64,000 nucleotides of DNA, from assembly GCF_010384365.1 (NCBI RefSeq), contig NZ_CP048397.1:1550001-1614000 (forward strand), in the 5' to 3' direction. The stretch is from Streptomyces sp. S4.7 (GTDB lineage: Bacteria > Actinomycetota > Actinomycetes > Streptomycetales > Streptomycetaceae). The notes under the pieces were generated by a model. It worked only from the letters and a program-made list of their open reading frames with translations, did no database searches and was not told the DNA's origin. Below are positions 16,919 to 27,290 of this stretch, piece by piece (within the stretch, counting starts at the first letter, position 1; each line of letters opens with the position of its first letter). Position numbers and translations under genes: made by a program.

Positions 16919-17866
16919 CTATCGAAGGAAGGGGTCCACCGCGACGGCCACGAAGAGCAGCGACACATAGGTGATCGACCAGTGGAACAGCCGCATCTCC
17001 TTCAGCTTGCCGCCCGTCGCACCGGACTTGGCGCGCGACTGGAGCCCGTGCGCCTCCCAGAGCCACCAGCCGCCGGCCACCACGGCCACCGACGTGTAGA
17101 ACCAGCCGGTGTAGCCGAGCGGCGTCAGCAGCAGCGACACCACCACCATCACCCAGCTGTAGAGCACGATCTGGCGGGCCACGGTCCGGTTGGACGCGAC
17201 GACGGGGAGCATGGGCACGCCCACGCGCGCGTAGTCCTCGCGGACCTTCATCGACAGCGGCCAGTAGTGCGGCGGCGTCCAGAAGAACATCACCAGGAAG
17301 AGGATGACGGCGGCCCAGGACAGCGAGTTGGTGACGGCAGACCAGCCGATGAAGACCGGCATGCAGCCGGCGATGCCGCCCCAGACGATGTTCTGCGAGG
17401 TGCGGCGCTTGAGGATCATCGTGTAGACGACGACGTAGAACAGGAGCGCGCCCAGCGCCAGCGCCGCGGACAGCCAGTTGACCAGCAGTCCGAACCAGAG
17501 CGTGGAGATCACAGCCAGCGAGAGCCCGAAGACGAGACCCTCACGGGGCGACACCATGCCGGTGACCAGCGGACGCTGCGACGTACGGTCCATCATCGCG
17601 TCGATGTCCCGGTCGATGTACATGTTCAGCGCGTTGGCGCCGCCGGCGGACAGATAACCGCCGACGCAGGTGACGAGCACCAGCCACATGTCCGGCACGC
17701 TCTGGGCGGCCAGGAACATCACCGGGACGGTGGTGATGAGCAGCAGCTCGATGATCCGTGGCTTCGTCAGCGCCACGAACGCTTTGACGCGGGCCCCGAA
17801 CGGCCGATGGCCCCCCGGGCTCGGAGTCAGGACGACCCCAGCGGGTCGGGACTCGACGGCCGTCAC
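16919..17866 (-). CDS. ctaB: Heme O synthase (protoheme IX farnesyltransferase)
   Basis: 315 residues, about nine membrane segments. Transfers farnesyl to protoheme for heme O, the substrate of CtaA. UbiA-family signatures: [39 protein letters not shown] (N-x3-D-x3-D) and [12 protein letters not shown] (second Asp-rich loop). The reading frame stays open far upstream over tkt on the opposite strand, so the start was set by homology: GTG at 17866, or GTG at 17872. The 348-bp spacer to tkt holds both divergent promoters. Confidence 0.93.
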   Translation of the reverse strand: MTAVESRPAGVVLTPSPGGHRPFGARVKAFVALTKPRIIELLLITTVPVMFLAAQSVPDMWLVLVTCVGGYLSAGGANALNMYIDRDIDAMMDRTSQRPLVTGMVSPREGLVFGLSLAVISTLWFGLLVNWLSAALALGALLFYVVVYTMILKRRTSQNIVWGGIAGCMPVFIGWSAVTNSLSWAAVILFLVMFFWTPPHYWPLSMKVREDYARVGVPMLPVVASNRTVARQIVLYSWVMVVVSLLLTPLGYTGWFYTSVAVVAGGWWLWEAHGLQSRAKSGATGGKLKEMRLFHWSITYVSLLFVAVAVDPFLR

Positions 17867-18214
17867 GCACACCCCAGACAGAGAAATCCCAGCAAGCTCC
17901 GGGCGTGAAGGCCCGGTAAAGGCTTGCGCGTACCACGCCACTCTAGACGTTGCCCCTATGCCGTTCTTCGCGGGGGTGGGCTCGTGTTGACGCCTGGTGG
18001 GGGCCTGTGGTGAAGGGGCGGGCGTCACCGCGTGGCCGCCCGCGAGAGGTGCGCCCGACATCCGCCCGGCACCCCGACGACGTCTCTTCTTTACAGAGGT
18101 ATTCACCCACGTGGACGGGACTGGTCGCGCGGCGTCACGAGGGTAGGCTCGGCAGCGAACCGGTGCGCCCTCAGACACCGGGATTCGACATGTGGAGAGG
18201 AGCCCTGACTCAGG
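17867..18214. other. Divergent ctaB/tkt intergenic region
   Basis: 348 bp without a convincing gene. It must contain promoters for both flanking operons. A TTGACG hexamer at 17987-17992 on the plus strand is a good -35 match but lacks a clear -10. A GAGAGGAG purine run at 18194-18201 is the probable tkt ribosome site. No tRNA or riboswitch fold seen. Confidence 0.4.
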
Positions 18215-20293
18215 GTGAGCACCAAGCCGACCACCACAGATCTCGAAGAGTGGACCGACCTGGACCGCAAGGCGGTCGATACCGTCCGCGTCCTGGCCAT
18301 GGACGCCGTACAGAAGGTCGGCAACGGCCATCCCGGTACGGCGATGAGCCTGGCCCCCGCCGCCTACGTGCTCTTCCAGAAGCTGATGCGGCACGACCCG
18401 GCCGACGCGCAGTGGACCGGACGCGACCGGTTCGTACTCTCCGCGGGCCACTCGTCGCTGACTCTCTACATCCAGCTGTATCTCGCGGGCTACGGCCTGG
18501 AGCTGGACGACCTGAAGGCGTTCCGCACCTGGGGCTCGAAGACCCCGGGTCACCCGGAGTACGGCCACACGGTCGGCGTCGAGACCACCACCGGGCCGCT
18601 CGGCCAGGGTGTCGCCAACGCCGTGGGCATGGCGATGGCCGCGCGTTACGAGCGCGGCCTCTACGACCCGGACGCGGCCGCGGGCACCTCTCCCTTCGAC
18701 CACACCATCTGGGTGATCGCCGGTGACGGCTGTCTCCAGGAGGGTGTCTCCGGCGAGGCGTCCTCGCTGGCCGGTCACCAGAAGCTCGGCAACCTCGTCC
18801 TGCTCTGGGACGACAACCACATCTCCATCGAGGGTGACACCGAGACGGCCGTGTCCGAGGACACGCTGAAGCGGTACGAGTCGTACGGCTGGCACGTCCA
18901 GCGCGTCGAGCAACTGCCCGACGGCGACCTCGATCCGGCCGGTCTGGCGCGCGCGCTGAAGGCGGCGCAGGCCGAGACCGAGCGGCCCTCGTTCATCGCC
19001 GCCCGCTCGATCATCGCCTGGCCCGCCCCGCACGCGCAGAACACCGAGGCCGCGCACGGCTCGGCGCTCGGCGACGAGGAGGTCGCCGCCACCAAGCGGG
19101 TGCTGGGCTTCGACCCCGAGCAGACCTTCGAGGTCGGCGACGAGGTCCTGGCGCACACGCGTGAGGCGCTCGACCGGGGCCGCGAGACGCGCGCCGAGTG
19201 GGAGAAGACGTTCGCCGCGTGGCGTACGGCCAACCCCGAGCGCGCCGCGACGTTCGACCGGGTCCGCGCGGGCGAACTGCCCGACGGCTGGGAGCAGAAG
19301 CTGCCGGTCTTCGAGACCGGCAAGGCCGTCGCCACCCGCGCCGCGTCCGGCAAGGTGCTCCAGGCGCTCGGCGCGGTCATCCCCGAGCTGTGGGGCGGCT
19401 CCGCCGACCTCGCGGGCTCCAACAACACCACGATCGACAAGACGTCGTCGTTCCTCCCGGCGGACAACCCGCTGCCGGAGGCGGACCCTTACGGCCGCAC
19501 GGTGCACTACGGCATCCGTGAGCACGCCATGGGTTCGACGATGAACGGCATCGCGCTGCACGGCAACACCCGTATCTACGGCGGCACCTTCCTGGTGTTC
19601 TCCGACTACATGCGGCCGGCCGTGCGGCTCGCCGCGCTGATGCAGGTGCCCGTCACGTACGTCTGGACGCACGACTCGATCGGTCTCGGCGAGGACGGTC
19701 CGACGCACCAGCCCGTCGAGCACCTGTCCGTGCTGCGCGCCATCCCCGGTCTGAACATCGTGCGTCCCGCCGACGCCAACGAGACGGCGATCGCGTGGCG
19801 CGAGATCCTGAACCGGCACGCCAAGGGCGCGCCGCACGGTCTGGCGCTCACGCGTCAGGGCGTGCCGACGTACGAGGCCAACGAGGGCGCGGCCAAGGGC
19901 GGTTACGTGCTGTTCGAGGCCGAGGGCGGTGAGCCCCGGGTGGTGCTGATCGGTACGGGCTCCGAGGTTCAGCTGGCCGTCGAGGCGCGCGAGCGGCTCC
20001 AGGCCGAGGGGATCGCGACCCGTGTGGTGTCGATGCCTTCGGTGGAGTGGTTCGAGGAGCAGGACCAGGCGTACCGGGACAGCGTGCTGCCGCCCTCCGT
20101 GAAGGCGCGCGTCGCGGTCGAGGCCGGTATCGGGCTCACCTGGCACCGGTTCGTGGGTGACGCCGGCCGCGTCGTCTCGCTGGAGCACTTCGGCGCTTCG
20201 GCCGACGGCAAGGTCCTCTTCCAGGAGTTCGGCTTCACCGCGGACGCGGTCGCGTCCGCGGCTCGGGAATCTCTGGCAGCCGTAGAGCGCTGA
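18215..20293 (+). CDS. tkt: Transketolase
   Basis: 692 residues. TPP-dependent two-carbon transfer in the pentose-phosphate pathway. Seen: [28 protein letters not shown], the TPP-binding [20 protein letters not shown]...DDNHIS, the second domain with [14 protein letters not shown], and [16 protein letters not shown] start (STKPTTT), with GAGAGGAG 13 bp upstream. First gene of an operon tkt-tal-zwf-opcA-pgl. Length is normal. Confidence 0.97.
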   Translation: MSTKPTTTDLEEWTDLDRKAVDTVRVLAMDAVQKVGNGHPGTAMSLAPAAYVLFQKLMRHDPADAQWTGRDRFVLSAGHSSLTLYIQLYLAGYGLELDDLKAFRTWGSKTPGHPEYGHTVGVETTTGPLGQGVANAVGMAMAARYERGLYDPDAAAGTSPFDHTIWVIAGDGCLQEGVSGEASSLAGHQKLGNLVLLWDDNHISIEGDTETAVSEDTLKRYESYGWHVQRVEQLPDGDLDPAGLARALKAAQAETERPSFIAARSIIAWPAPHAQNTEAAHGSALGDEEVAATKRVLGFDPEQTFEVGDEVLAHTREALDRGRETRAEWEKTFAAWRTANPERAATFDRVRAGELPDGWEQKLPVFETGKAVATRAASGKVLQALGAVIPELWGGSADLAGSNNTTIDKTSSFLPADNPLPEADPYGRTVHYGIREHAMGSTMNGIALHGNTRIYGGTFLVFSDYMRPAVRLAALMQVPVTYVWTHDSIGLGEDGPTHQPVEHLSVLRAIPGLNIVRPADANETAIAWREILNRHAKGAPHGLALTRQGVPTYEANEGAAKGGYVLFEAEGGEPRVVLIGTGSEVQLAVEARERLQAEGIATRVVSMPSVEWFEEQDQAYRDSVLPPSVKARVAVEAGIGLTWHRFVGDAGRVVSLEHFGASADGKVLFQEFGFTADAVASAARESLAAVER

Positions 20294-20327
20294 CGCCGGT
20301 ATACGACAAGTAGGAGATGCAACTCTC

Positions 20328-21446
20328 ATGACAGACGCACTCAAGCGCCTCTCCGACGAAGGCGTCGCGATCTGGCTCGACGACCTGTCGCGCAAGCGCA
20401 TCACATCCGGCAATCTCGCCGAACTGATGGACCAGCAGCACGTCGTGGGCGTGACGACCAACCCCTCGATCTTCCAGAAGGCGATCTCCGAGGGCGACGG
20501 ATACGAGACCCAGCTGACCGACCTCGCGACCCGCCGGGTCACCGTCGAGGAAGCCGTCCGCATGATCACGACGGCGGACGTCCGTGACGCCGCGGACATC
20601 CTGCGGCCGGTCTTCGACGAGACGCAGGGCCAGGACGGCCGCGTCTCCATCGAGGTCGACCCACGGCTGGCGCACAACACGCGGGCGACCGTCGCCGAGG
20701 CCAAGCAGCTCGCCTGGCTGGTGGACCGCCCGAACACCCTCATCAAGATCCCGGCCACCGAGGCGGGGCTCCCGGCGATCACCGAGACGATCGCCCATGG
20801 CATCAGTGTCAATGTGACGCTGATCTTCTCGCTGGAGCGCTACCGCAAGGTCATGGACGCGTACATCACCGGTCTGGAGAAGGCGAAGGACGCGGGTCTC
20901 GACCTCTCCAAGATCTACTCGGTGGCGTCCTTCTTCGTCTCCCGCGTGGACACCGAGATCGACAAGCGGCTCGACGCGCTGGGCACGGACGAGGCGAAGG
21001 CCGCGCGCGGAAAGGCCGCCGTCGCCAACGCCCGGCTGGCCTACGAGGCGTACGAGAACGTTTTCGGCGGCGACCGCTGGGCGGCGCTGGACCGGGCCCA
21101 GGCCAACAAGCAGCGCCCGCTGTGGGCCTCGACGGGCGTCAAGGACCCCGCGTACCGGGACACGATGTACGTCGACGACCTGGTCGCCCCGCACACGGTG
21201 AACACCATGCCGGAGGCCACGCTGGACGCGGTCGCCGAGCACGGAGCGGTCTCCGGTGACACCGTGAAGGGTACGTACGACCAGGCGCGCGCCGATCTCG
21301 AAGCCATCGAGAAGCTGGGCATCTCCTACGACGACGTCGTCCAGGTGCTGGAGGACGAGGGCGTGGAGAAGTTCGAGAAGTCCTGGACCGACCTGCTCAA
21401 GTCGACCGAGGCGGAGCTCCAGCGCCTCGCCCCTTCGGAGGACTGA
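20328..21446 (+). CDS. tal: Transaldolase
   Basis: 372 residues, the size of the actinobacterial transaldolase class. Moves a dihydroxyacetone unit in the pentose-phosphate pathway. Seen: [15 protein letters not shown], the Schiff-base Lys in [36 protein letters not shown] and [20 protein letters not shown] start with AGGAG 9 bp upstream. 34-bp gap from tkt, 4-bp gap to zwf. Confidence 0.96.
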   Translation: MTDALKRLSDEGVAIWLDDLSRKRITSGNLAELMDQQHVVGVTTNPSIFQKAISEGDGYETQLTDLATRRVTVEEAVRMITTADVRDAADILRPVFDETQGQDGRVSIEVDPRLAHNTRATVAEAKQLAWLVDRPNTLIKIPATEAGLPAITETIAHGISVNVTLIFSLERYRKVMDAYITGLEKAKDAGLDLSKIYSVASFFVSRVDTEIDKRLDALGTDEAKAARGKAAVANARLAYEAYENVFGGDRWAALDRAQANKQRPLWASTGVKDPAYRDTMYVDDLVAPHTVNTMPEATLDAVAEHGAVSGDTVKGTYDQARADLEAIEKLGISYDDVVQVLEDEGVEKFEKSWTDLLKSTEAELQRLAPSED

Positions 21447-21450
21447 ACCC

Positions 21451-22983
21451 TTGACCGCAACCCACGGAGCGAATCCGCTTCGTGACGCCGCGGACCGACG
21501 GCTCCCGCGTATCGCGGGGCCGTCGGGCCTGGTCATCTTCGGCGTCACGGGCGATTTGTCCCGTAAAAAGTTGATGCCCGCCGTCTATGACCTCGCCAAT
21601 CGCGGTCTGCTGCCGCCGGGCTTCTCGCTCGTCGGCTACGCCCGTCGCGAGTGGCAGGACGAGGATTTCGCGCAGGAGGTCCACGACGCCGTCAAGGCCC
21701 ACGCCCGTACGCCGTTCCGCGAGGAGGTCTGGCAGCAGCTCATCCAGGGGATGCGCTTCGTCCAGGGCGACTTCGACGACGACCAGGCCTTCGAGAACCT
21801 GAAGTCCACCATCGAGGACCTCGACAAGGTGCAGGGCACGGGCGGCAACTTCGCCTTCTACCTGTCCGTACCGCCGAAGTTCTTCCCCAAGGTCGTCAAG
21901 CAGCTCAAGAAGCACGGGCTGGCCGACCAGAAGGAGGGCTCCTGGCGGCGCGCCGTCATCGAGAAGCCGTTCGGTCACGACCTGGCCTCCGCGCAGGAGC
22001 TCAACAAGGTCGTGCACGAGGTCTTCCCGTCCAACGAGGTCTTCCGGATCGACCACTACCTGGGCAAGGAGACGGTCCAGAACATCCTGGCGCTGCGCTT
22101 CGCGAACACCCTCTTCGAGCCGATCTGGAACCGGTCGTACGTCGACCACGTGCAGATCACCATGGCCGAGGACATCGGCATCGGCGGCCGGGCCGGCTAC
22201 TACGACGGCATCGGCGCGGCCCGTGACGTCATCCAGAACCACCTCCTGCAGCTCCTCGCGCTCACCGCGATGGAGGAACCCTCCTCCTTCGACGCGGACG
22301 CCCTGGCCGCCGAGAAGACCAAGGTGCTCGGGGCCGTGCGGCTGCCGCACGATCTCGGCAAGGACACGGTGCGCGGGCAGTACGCCGCCGGCTGGCAGGG
22401 CGGCGAGAAGGCCGTCGGCTATCTGGAGGAAGACGGCATCGACCCCAAGTCGAAGACCGACACCTACGCCGCGGTGAAGGTGGAGATCGACAACCGCCGC
22501 TGGGCGGGTGTCCCGTTCTACCTCCGTACCGGCAAGCGGCTCGGCCGCCGGGTCACCGAGATCGCGGTCGTGTTCCAGCGGGCCCCGCACTCCCCCTTCG
22601 ACCACACGGCCACCGAGGAGCTGGGGCAGAACGCCCTGGTCATCCGGGTCCAGCCGGACGAGGGCGTGACCATGCGGTTCGGATCGAAGGTGCCCGGCAC
22701 GGCGATGGAGGTGCGGGACGTCTCGATGGACTTCGCCTACGGCGAGTCCTTCACGGAGTCCAGCCCCGAGGCGTACGAGCGGCTGCTGCTCGACGTGCTG
22801 CTCGGCGACTCCAACCTCTTCCCCCGTACGGAGGAGGTCGAGCTCTCCTGGAAGATCCTCGACCCGATCGAGCACTACTGGGACAAGCACGGCAAGCCCG
22901 CGCAGTACGAGTCCGGGACCTGGGGTCCGGTCGAGGCGGACGAAATGCTCGCACGACACGGACGGAGCTGGCGTCGGCCATGA
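21451..22983 (+). CDS. zwf: Glucose-6-phosphate dehydrogenase
   Basis: 510 residues. Oxidises glucose 6-phosphate to 6-phosphogluconolactone with NADP. Seen: FGVTGDLSRKKLMPAVYDL (cofactor site), EKPFGHDLASAQ, active-site RIDHYLGKETVQN, and PFYLRTGKRL. The start is a TTG, placed 8 bp after GGAGGA that lies inside the tal stop region; no ATG exists before the cofactor site. Overlaps opcA by four bases (ATGA). Confidence 0.97.
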   Translation: MTATHGANPLRDAADRRLPRIAGPSGLVIFGVTGDLSRKKLMPAVYDLANRGLLPPGFSLVGYARREWQDEDFAQEVHDAVKAHARTPFREEVWQQLIQGMRFVQGDFDDDQAFENLKSTIEDLDKVQGTGGNFAFYLSVPPKFFPKVVKQLKKHGLADQKEGSWRRAVIEKPFGHDLASAQELNKVVHEVFPSNEVFRIDHYLGKETVQNILALRFANTLFEPIWNRSYVDHVQITMAEDIGIGGRAGYYDGIGAARDVIQNHLLQLLALTAMEEPSSFDADALAAEKTKVLGAVRLPHDLGKDTVRGQYAAGWQGGEKAVGYLEEDGIDPKSKTDTYAAVKVEIDNRRWAGVPFYLRTGKRLGRRVTEIAVVFQRAPHSPFDHTATEELGQNALVIRVQPDEGVTMRFGSKVPGTAMEVRDVSMDFAYGESFTESSPEAYERLLLDVLLGDSNLFPRTEEVELSWKILDPIEHYWDKHGKPAQYESGTWGPVEADEMLARHGRSWRRP

Positions 22984-24008
22984 AGATCGACCTTACGGAC
23001 ACCACGTCCAGCAAGATCAACAAGGCGCTGGTCGAGGGACGCCGGGCGATCGGCACCCCGGCCGTCGGCATGGTCCTCACCCTGGTCCTCGTCACCGACG
23101 AGGAGAACGCGTACGACGCGCTCAAGGCCGCCAACGAGGCGTCCCGCGAGCACCCGTCGCGCAAGCTGGTCGTCGTCAAGCGGTTCTCCCGCTCGGCGCG
23201 CGACCGGTCCAAGGCGCGCCTCGACGCCGAGGTGCGGGTCGGTGTGGAGGCCGGCACCGGCGAGACGGTCGTACTACGGCTGTACGGCGAGGTCATAGAG
23301 CACGCCCAGTCGGTCGTCCTGCCGCTGCTGCTGCCCGACGCGCCCGTCGTGGTGTGGTGGGCGGCCAACGCGCCCGACAACCCCGCCAAGGACCCGCTGG
23401 GCACACTGGCCCAGCGCCGGGTGACGGACACCTACGCCGCCGAGAACCCGATCGCGGAGCTCAAGGCCCGCGCCGCCGTCTACACACCCGGCGACACGGA
23501 CCTCGCCTGGAGCCGGATCACCCCGTGGCGTTCGATGCTGGCCGCCGCGCTGGACCAGGTCGACTGCAAGGTCACCTCGGTCCGGGTGGAGGGCGAGGAG
23601 CTGAACGCGAGCTGCGAGCTGCTCGGCATGTGGCTCGCGCAGCGGCTGCACGTCCCCGTCACCCGCGCGGTCTCGGGCGGCCCCGGTCTCACCTCCGTAC
23701 GGATGGAGACCGACTGCGGGCCGATCGAGCTCCGCCGGACGGACGGCTCGCTGGCGACGCTGTCCATCGAGGGCCAGCCGGACCGGGCGGTGGCGCTCAA
23801 CCGGCGGGAGACCTCGGAGCTGATCGCCGAGGAGCTGCGCAGGCTGGACCCGGACGACACGTACGCGGCGACGCTGCGGTTCGGCCTGGACCGGCTGGAG
23901 CCGGTGAAGGCGGACGGCGGGGGTGAGGGCGACGGCGACGGCGCCCCGGCGGCGGAGAAGGCGGCTCCCGCGCGCGGGTCGGCCGCCAGGAAGGCGGCGT
24001 CGAAGTGA
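22980..24008 (+). CDS. opcA: Glucose-6-phosphate dehydrogenase assembly protein OpcA
   Basis: 342 residues. OpcA binds Zwf and promotes its oligomerisation and activity, in redox-dependent fashion in cyanobacteria. Seen: PAVGMVLTLVLVTDEENAYDAL, VVVWWAANAPDNPAKDPLG and SWSRITPW-like DLAWSRITPWRSMLAAALDQ. The C-terminal ~30 residues are a Gly/Asp then Ala/Lys-rich tail (PARGSAARKAASK) outside the conserved domain. Coupled to zwf and pgl by overlapping stop/start codons. Confidence 0.93.
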   Translation: MKIDLTDTTSSKINKALVEGRRAIGTPAVGMVLTLVLVTDEENAYDALKAANEASREHPSRKLVVVKRFSRSARDRSKARLDAEVRVGVEAGTGETVVLRLYGEVIEHAQSVVLPLLLPDAPVVVWWAANAPDNPAKDPLGTLAQRRVTDTYAAENPIAELKARAAVYTPGDTDLAWSRITPWRSMLAAALDQVDCKVTSVRVEGEELNASCELLGMWLAQRLHVPVTRAVSGGPGLTSVRMETDCGPIELRRTDGSLATLSIEGQPDRAVALNRRETSELIAEELRRLDPDDTYAATLRFGLDRLEPVKADGGGEGDGDGAPAAEKAAPARGSAARKAASK

Positions 24009-24787
24009 GCGTTCCGCAGCTCGTCGTTCACCGCGACAAGGAGCTGATGGCGCAGGCCGCGGCGGCCCGGCTGATCACGAGGATCGTGGACGCCCAGGCC
24101 GCGCGCGGCAGCGCGTCGATCGTCCTGACCGGCGGGCGCAACGGCAACGGGCTGCTGGCCGCGCTGTCCGCGGCGCCCGCCCGCGACGCGGTCGACTGGG
24201 CCCGGCTCGACCTCTGGTGGGGCGACGAGCGCTTCCTGCCCGGCGGCGACCCGGAGCGCAACGACACGCAGGCCGGGGCCGCGCTGCTCGACTCGGTGCC
24301 GCTGGATCCGGCGCGGGTGCACACGATGCCGGCGTCGGACGGGCCGTACGGCTCCGACATCGAGGCGGCGGCCGCCGCGTACGCGACCGAACTGGCCGCG
24401 GCGGCGCGGCCGGAGGACCACGCACGGGTCCCGTCCTTCGACGTGCTGATGCTCGGCGTGGGGCCGGACACGCACGTCGCCTCGCTCTTCCCCGAACTGC
24501 CGGGCGTCCGCGAGAGCGAGCGCACGGTGGTCGCGGTGCGCGGCGCGCCGAAGCCGCCGCCGCTGCGGATCTCGCTGACGCTCCCCGCGATCCGGGCGGC
24601 GCACGAGGTGTGGCTGCTGGCGGCGGGCGAGGACAAGGCGGAGGCCGCTGAGATCGTGCTCTCCGGCGCGGGCGAGGTCCAGGCGCCGGCGGCGGGCGCG
24701 TACGGGCGGGCGCGGACGCTGTGGCTGCTGGACGAGGCGGCGGCGTCGAAGCTGCCGCGCGCGCTGTACCCGGCGGGCTCGGCCTGA
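24005..24787 (+). CDS. pgl: 6-phosphogluconolactonase
   Basis: 260 residues, the DevB/SOL type. Hydrolyses 6-phosphogluconolactone made by Zwf. Seen: ASIVLTGGRNGNGLLAALS, DLWWGDERFLPGGDPERNDT (W-G-D-E-R signature), FDVLMLGVGPDTHVASLFP and VAVRGAPKPPPLRISLTLP. In the last motif the usual Gly-Asp-Gly-H reads GPDTH. GTG start overlapping the opcA stop (GTGA). Last gene of the operon, followed by a hairpin. Confidence 0.94.
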   Translation: MSVPQLVVHRDKELMAQAAAARLITRIVDAQAARGSASIVLTGGRNGNGLLAALSAAPARDAVDWARLDLWWGDERFLPGGDPERNDTQAGAALLDSVPLDPARVHTMPASDGPYGSDIEAAAAAYATELAAAARPEDHARVPSFDVLMLGVGPDTHVASLFPELPGVRESERTVVAVRGAPKPPPLRISLTLPAIRAAHEVWLLAAGEDKAEAAEIVLSGAGEVQAPAAGAYGRARTLWLLDEAAASKLPRALYPAGSA

Positions 24788-24831
24788 ATCCTCGGACAGC
24801 GCTTCTGATGGAGCGTCATATCGCCGACAGG

Positions 24832-24863
24832 GCGGCCCGGTTCGTGCACACGGACCGGGCCGC
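24832..24863. terminator. Terminator after pgl
   Basis: 10-bp perfect stem (GCGGCCCGGT / ACCGGGCCGC) with a 12-base loop, 45 bp beyond the pgl stop. Ends the pentose-phosphate operon. The rest of the 209-bp spacer to the next gene shows nothing else clear. Confidence 0.65.
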
Positions 24864-24996
24864 GGTGCGTTCTGCCCCGGTACTCTCTCCCGGCCGGGCT
24901 GTCAGTGGGTCCCGGTAGCGTTCTTTCCCTACCGCAGTGCGGGGTTCGTTCCCCTGCGGGATTCATGGTGCGTAAACGGGGAGAGGTGCGTGCGCA

Positions 24997-25817
24997 ATGG
25001 GCTGGCTGTCGGCGGGCGAGGGGTATGAAGTCGCCTTGGTGGAAGGCCGGGTGACCGCGAGGTCCACAGCGGGGCGGTCCGCGGGGCGGCAGTTGAAGAC
25101 CCTGCCCAAAGGGGTGCAGACACATCCCGAGGTGGACCGGCTGCGCAAGCTCGCCCAATGGCTGGACCGGCACGCGACGGAGTGCGTGGCGCGGGTGGAC
25201 AGCTGGATGGTGTCGTCCCTGCCCGTTCCCACCGGGCTGCTCGGCCGGGTGTGGCCCGACGAGGCGTGGCAGGCCGGGCTGCGCGACATGGTGGTGATGG
25301 GCGGGAGTCCGGACGAGGTCGGCTTCCTGCGGGACGCCGGCGACTCCGGCGAACTGCGGGTGGTCGATCCGGACGGCGAGACCATCCCGATCTGGACGAT
25401 CTGCGTGAGTTCGCCGCCGAGTTGGGGCTGACCCAGGGGGTGGAGCAGATCCACCGGGCCACCTGGCGCAAGCCGGCGGACCTCGTCGAGAAGGCGACCT
25501 CGGTGTCGGACTTCGCGGGTGGCACCTACGACTCGCGGTTCGGCCTGGCGGCGCGGGCGGCCTCGCTCGGCTACCGGGTGTCGGGCGGCTACGCCACCTG
25601 CCGGATACGGGAGGCCGGGGCGATCACCGAGGCGTCGGTGTGGATCGGGGAGCCGTACTGGTACGGGGAGCCCGAGACCGGCGACCTGAGCTGGAGCGTG
25701 GTGGACGGACGCTCGCTGCGGCTGCCGGAGGTCGGACCGGTCGCCTGGTCCGAGGGGATGCGCATGGCCGCGGCGCTGTACGCCGGCCGCACGGTCGAAG
25801 AGGGGGAGAACGCGTGA
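24997..25817 (+). pseudogene. Conserved protein of unknown function, frameshifted
   Basis: Two frames together make one protein of about 272 residues. 24997 to about 25392 reads GWLSAGEGYEVALVEGRVTA to VDPDGETIPI; the continuation in the next frame is DLDDLREFAAELGLTQGVEQ to the stop at 25817 (DLSWSVVDGRSLRLPEVGPV near the end). The join near 25390-25400 needs one extra base, so one base seems lost in the CCC/GATC region. Downstream coupling (GTGA) to the next gene is intact. Not recognised; it is followed by a large protein fragment of the same locus. A sequencing error would also explain it. Confidence 0.6.
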
Positions 25818-27290
25818 GTGACACGGGGGCAACGGTGCCGGCGGGAACAGGGACAGAGGCTGAGACCATGGCGGCCGGGACCGAAGCGCGGGCCACGGCC
25901 GAGCAGTTGCTGCGGGCCGGAGCGGTGCTGCCGCCCGGCACGGCCGACGCGGGAGAGCGAGCGGTCCCGCTGACCACACGCGCCTACCGGCACCCGGGTC
26001 TCGACGACCGGGTCGTGGTGCGGCTGGTGGCCGGGGAGCTGGGTGCGGCCGAGGATCTGGCCGTCGGCTTCCTCGGGCTGGAGCCGGACGGCGAGCCGGC
26101 CGAGGTCGGGCTGGGGCTGCGGCAGTCGCTGGGCTTCCCGGAGTGGGTGCTGGTGCACCATCCGGGGGACGGCCGTCAGGCACTGGGGCTCATGCCCGAG
26201 CTAAACGGGATCGCCCGGCAGGCGAAGACCAAACCGAAGGTGGCGCTGGCCTCCTACCAGCAGATCGCGGGGCGGCTGGCCGACTCCGTACCGCACTTCC
26301 TGCCGACCTTCTTCGAGCGGGCGGGACGGGTCTTCAGCGAGGTGGAGAACCCGGGATTCGCGGGACAGATGTTCCTGCGGGCCCGCGACGCCGAGAGGCA
26401 GTACGGCCTGACGGTCTACGAGGAGCGGCTGCACGCGGTGTTCCTGGAGTTCGCGCTGGCCGGGGCGCTGCCGGTGAAGGCGCTGACCGGACACGCGCGG
26501 GGGCTCTCGGCCCGGGTGTCCGCCGACGAGGCGTACCGCCGGTTCCGTGAGGTCTGCGTACGGCGTACGGCCGCGGGGTTCGAGCCGTCGATCCAGATGT
26601 CGGCCGATCTGCGCAAGCTGGCGAAGGCCGCCGGGATGGACCCGGTGGAGGCGGAGGGCGCCTATCTGACCGAGCTGCTCGCCCTCCCGGCGACGCGGAG
26701 GGCGGCGCCCGGCTGGTGGAAGGGACACCGCCCGGCCCTCGTTACGCTTGCCCGGCGGGAGCCCGCCACGTGCGGGACCCTGCTGAATCTGCTGCCCGAG
26801 GACAACGAATGCGCCGAGTTCTGGCTTGAGTTGCTGGAGGAGTGCGGGGCCGCCGAAGGGCTCCTGGACGCCGCGTTGCCGGCCGAGCGGCGGCCGGAGG
26901 ACGGAACGGCCGGCTGGTATCTGCGCTTCGCGAAGTACCGGTCCTCTTCGCACAGGACGGCCGCCCGGATGCCGGCACTGCTCTCGCTCGTGGAGCGGGC
27001 CGCCGGACGGCTGCGCGCGGAGCTGGCCGGAGCCGGGGCCGGAGCCGAGGCCGTGTCGGTCCTGCCCGTGCCGTACGAGGACGTGGATCTCCTCGACCTG
27101 CTGCTGTCGCTGGACGTGCCGGTCGCCGATCCCGCCAGTGAGCGCCGGTTGCCACGTCTGCATCTGGACAGGTGGGCGGCCGACCCGGAGGCGGACCGCC
27201 GCGATCTGCTCGCGCTGGCGGCGGACGAGCGCTTCCGTCCCTCCTTCGGGGCGGGGATGGACGGTCTCGGCAGCGAGATCGCGCCCCCGC
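25814..27290 (+). pseudogene. N-terminal fragment of a large protein of unknown function
   Basis: GTG start overlapping the previous stop. About 490 residues of coherent sequence in one frame: RATAEQLLRAGAVLPPGTAD, LGLRQSLGFPEWVLVHHPGD, HFLPTFFERAGRVFSEVENP, QYGLTVYEERLHAVFLEFAL, WKGHRPALVTLARREP, ending near DERFRPSFGAGMDGLGSEIA. Helical, soluble, repeat-like. I recall long streptomycete proteins (over 1000 residues) of this kind, so the C-terminal part is missing. After ~27290 the frame continues only as Pro-rich antisense-like noise, while a different protein continues in the next frame. Function unknown. Confidence 0.55.

Noticed and set aside
16919..20812. Single 1297-codon minus frame reaching over tkt
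   Set aside because: Only the last 315 codons (ctaB) have sense; the rest is antisense to transketolase.
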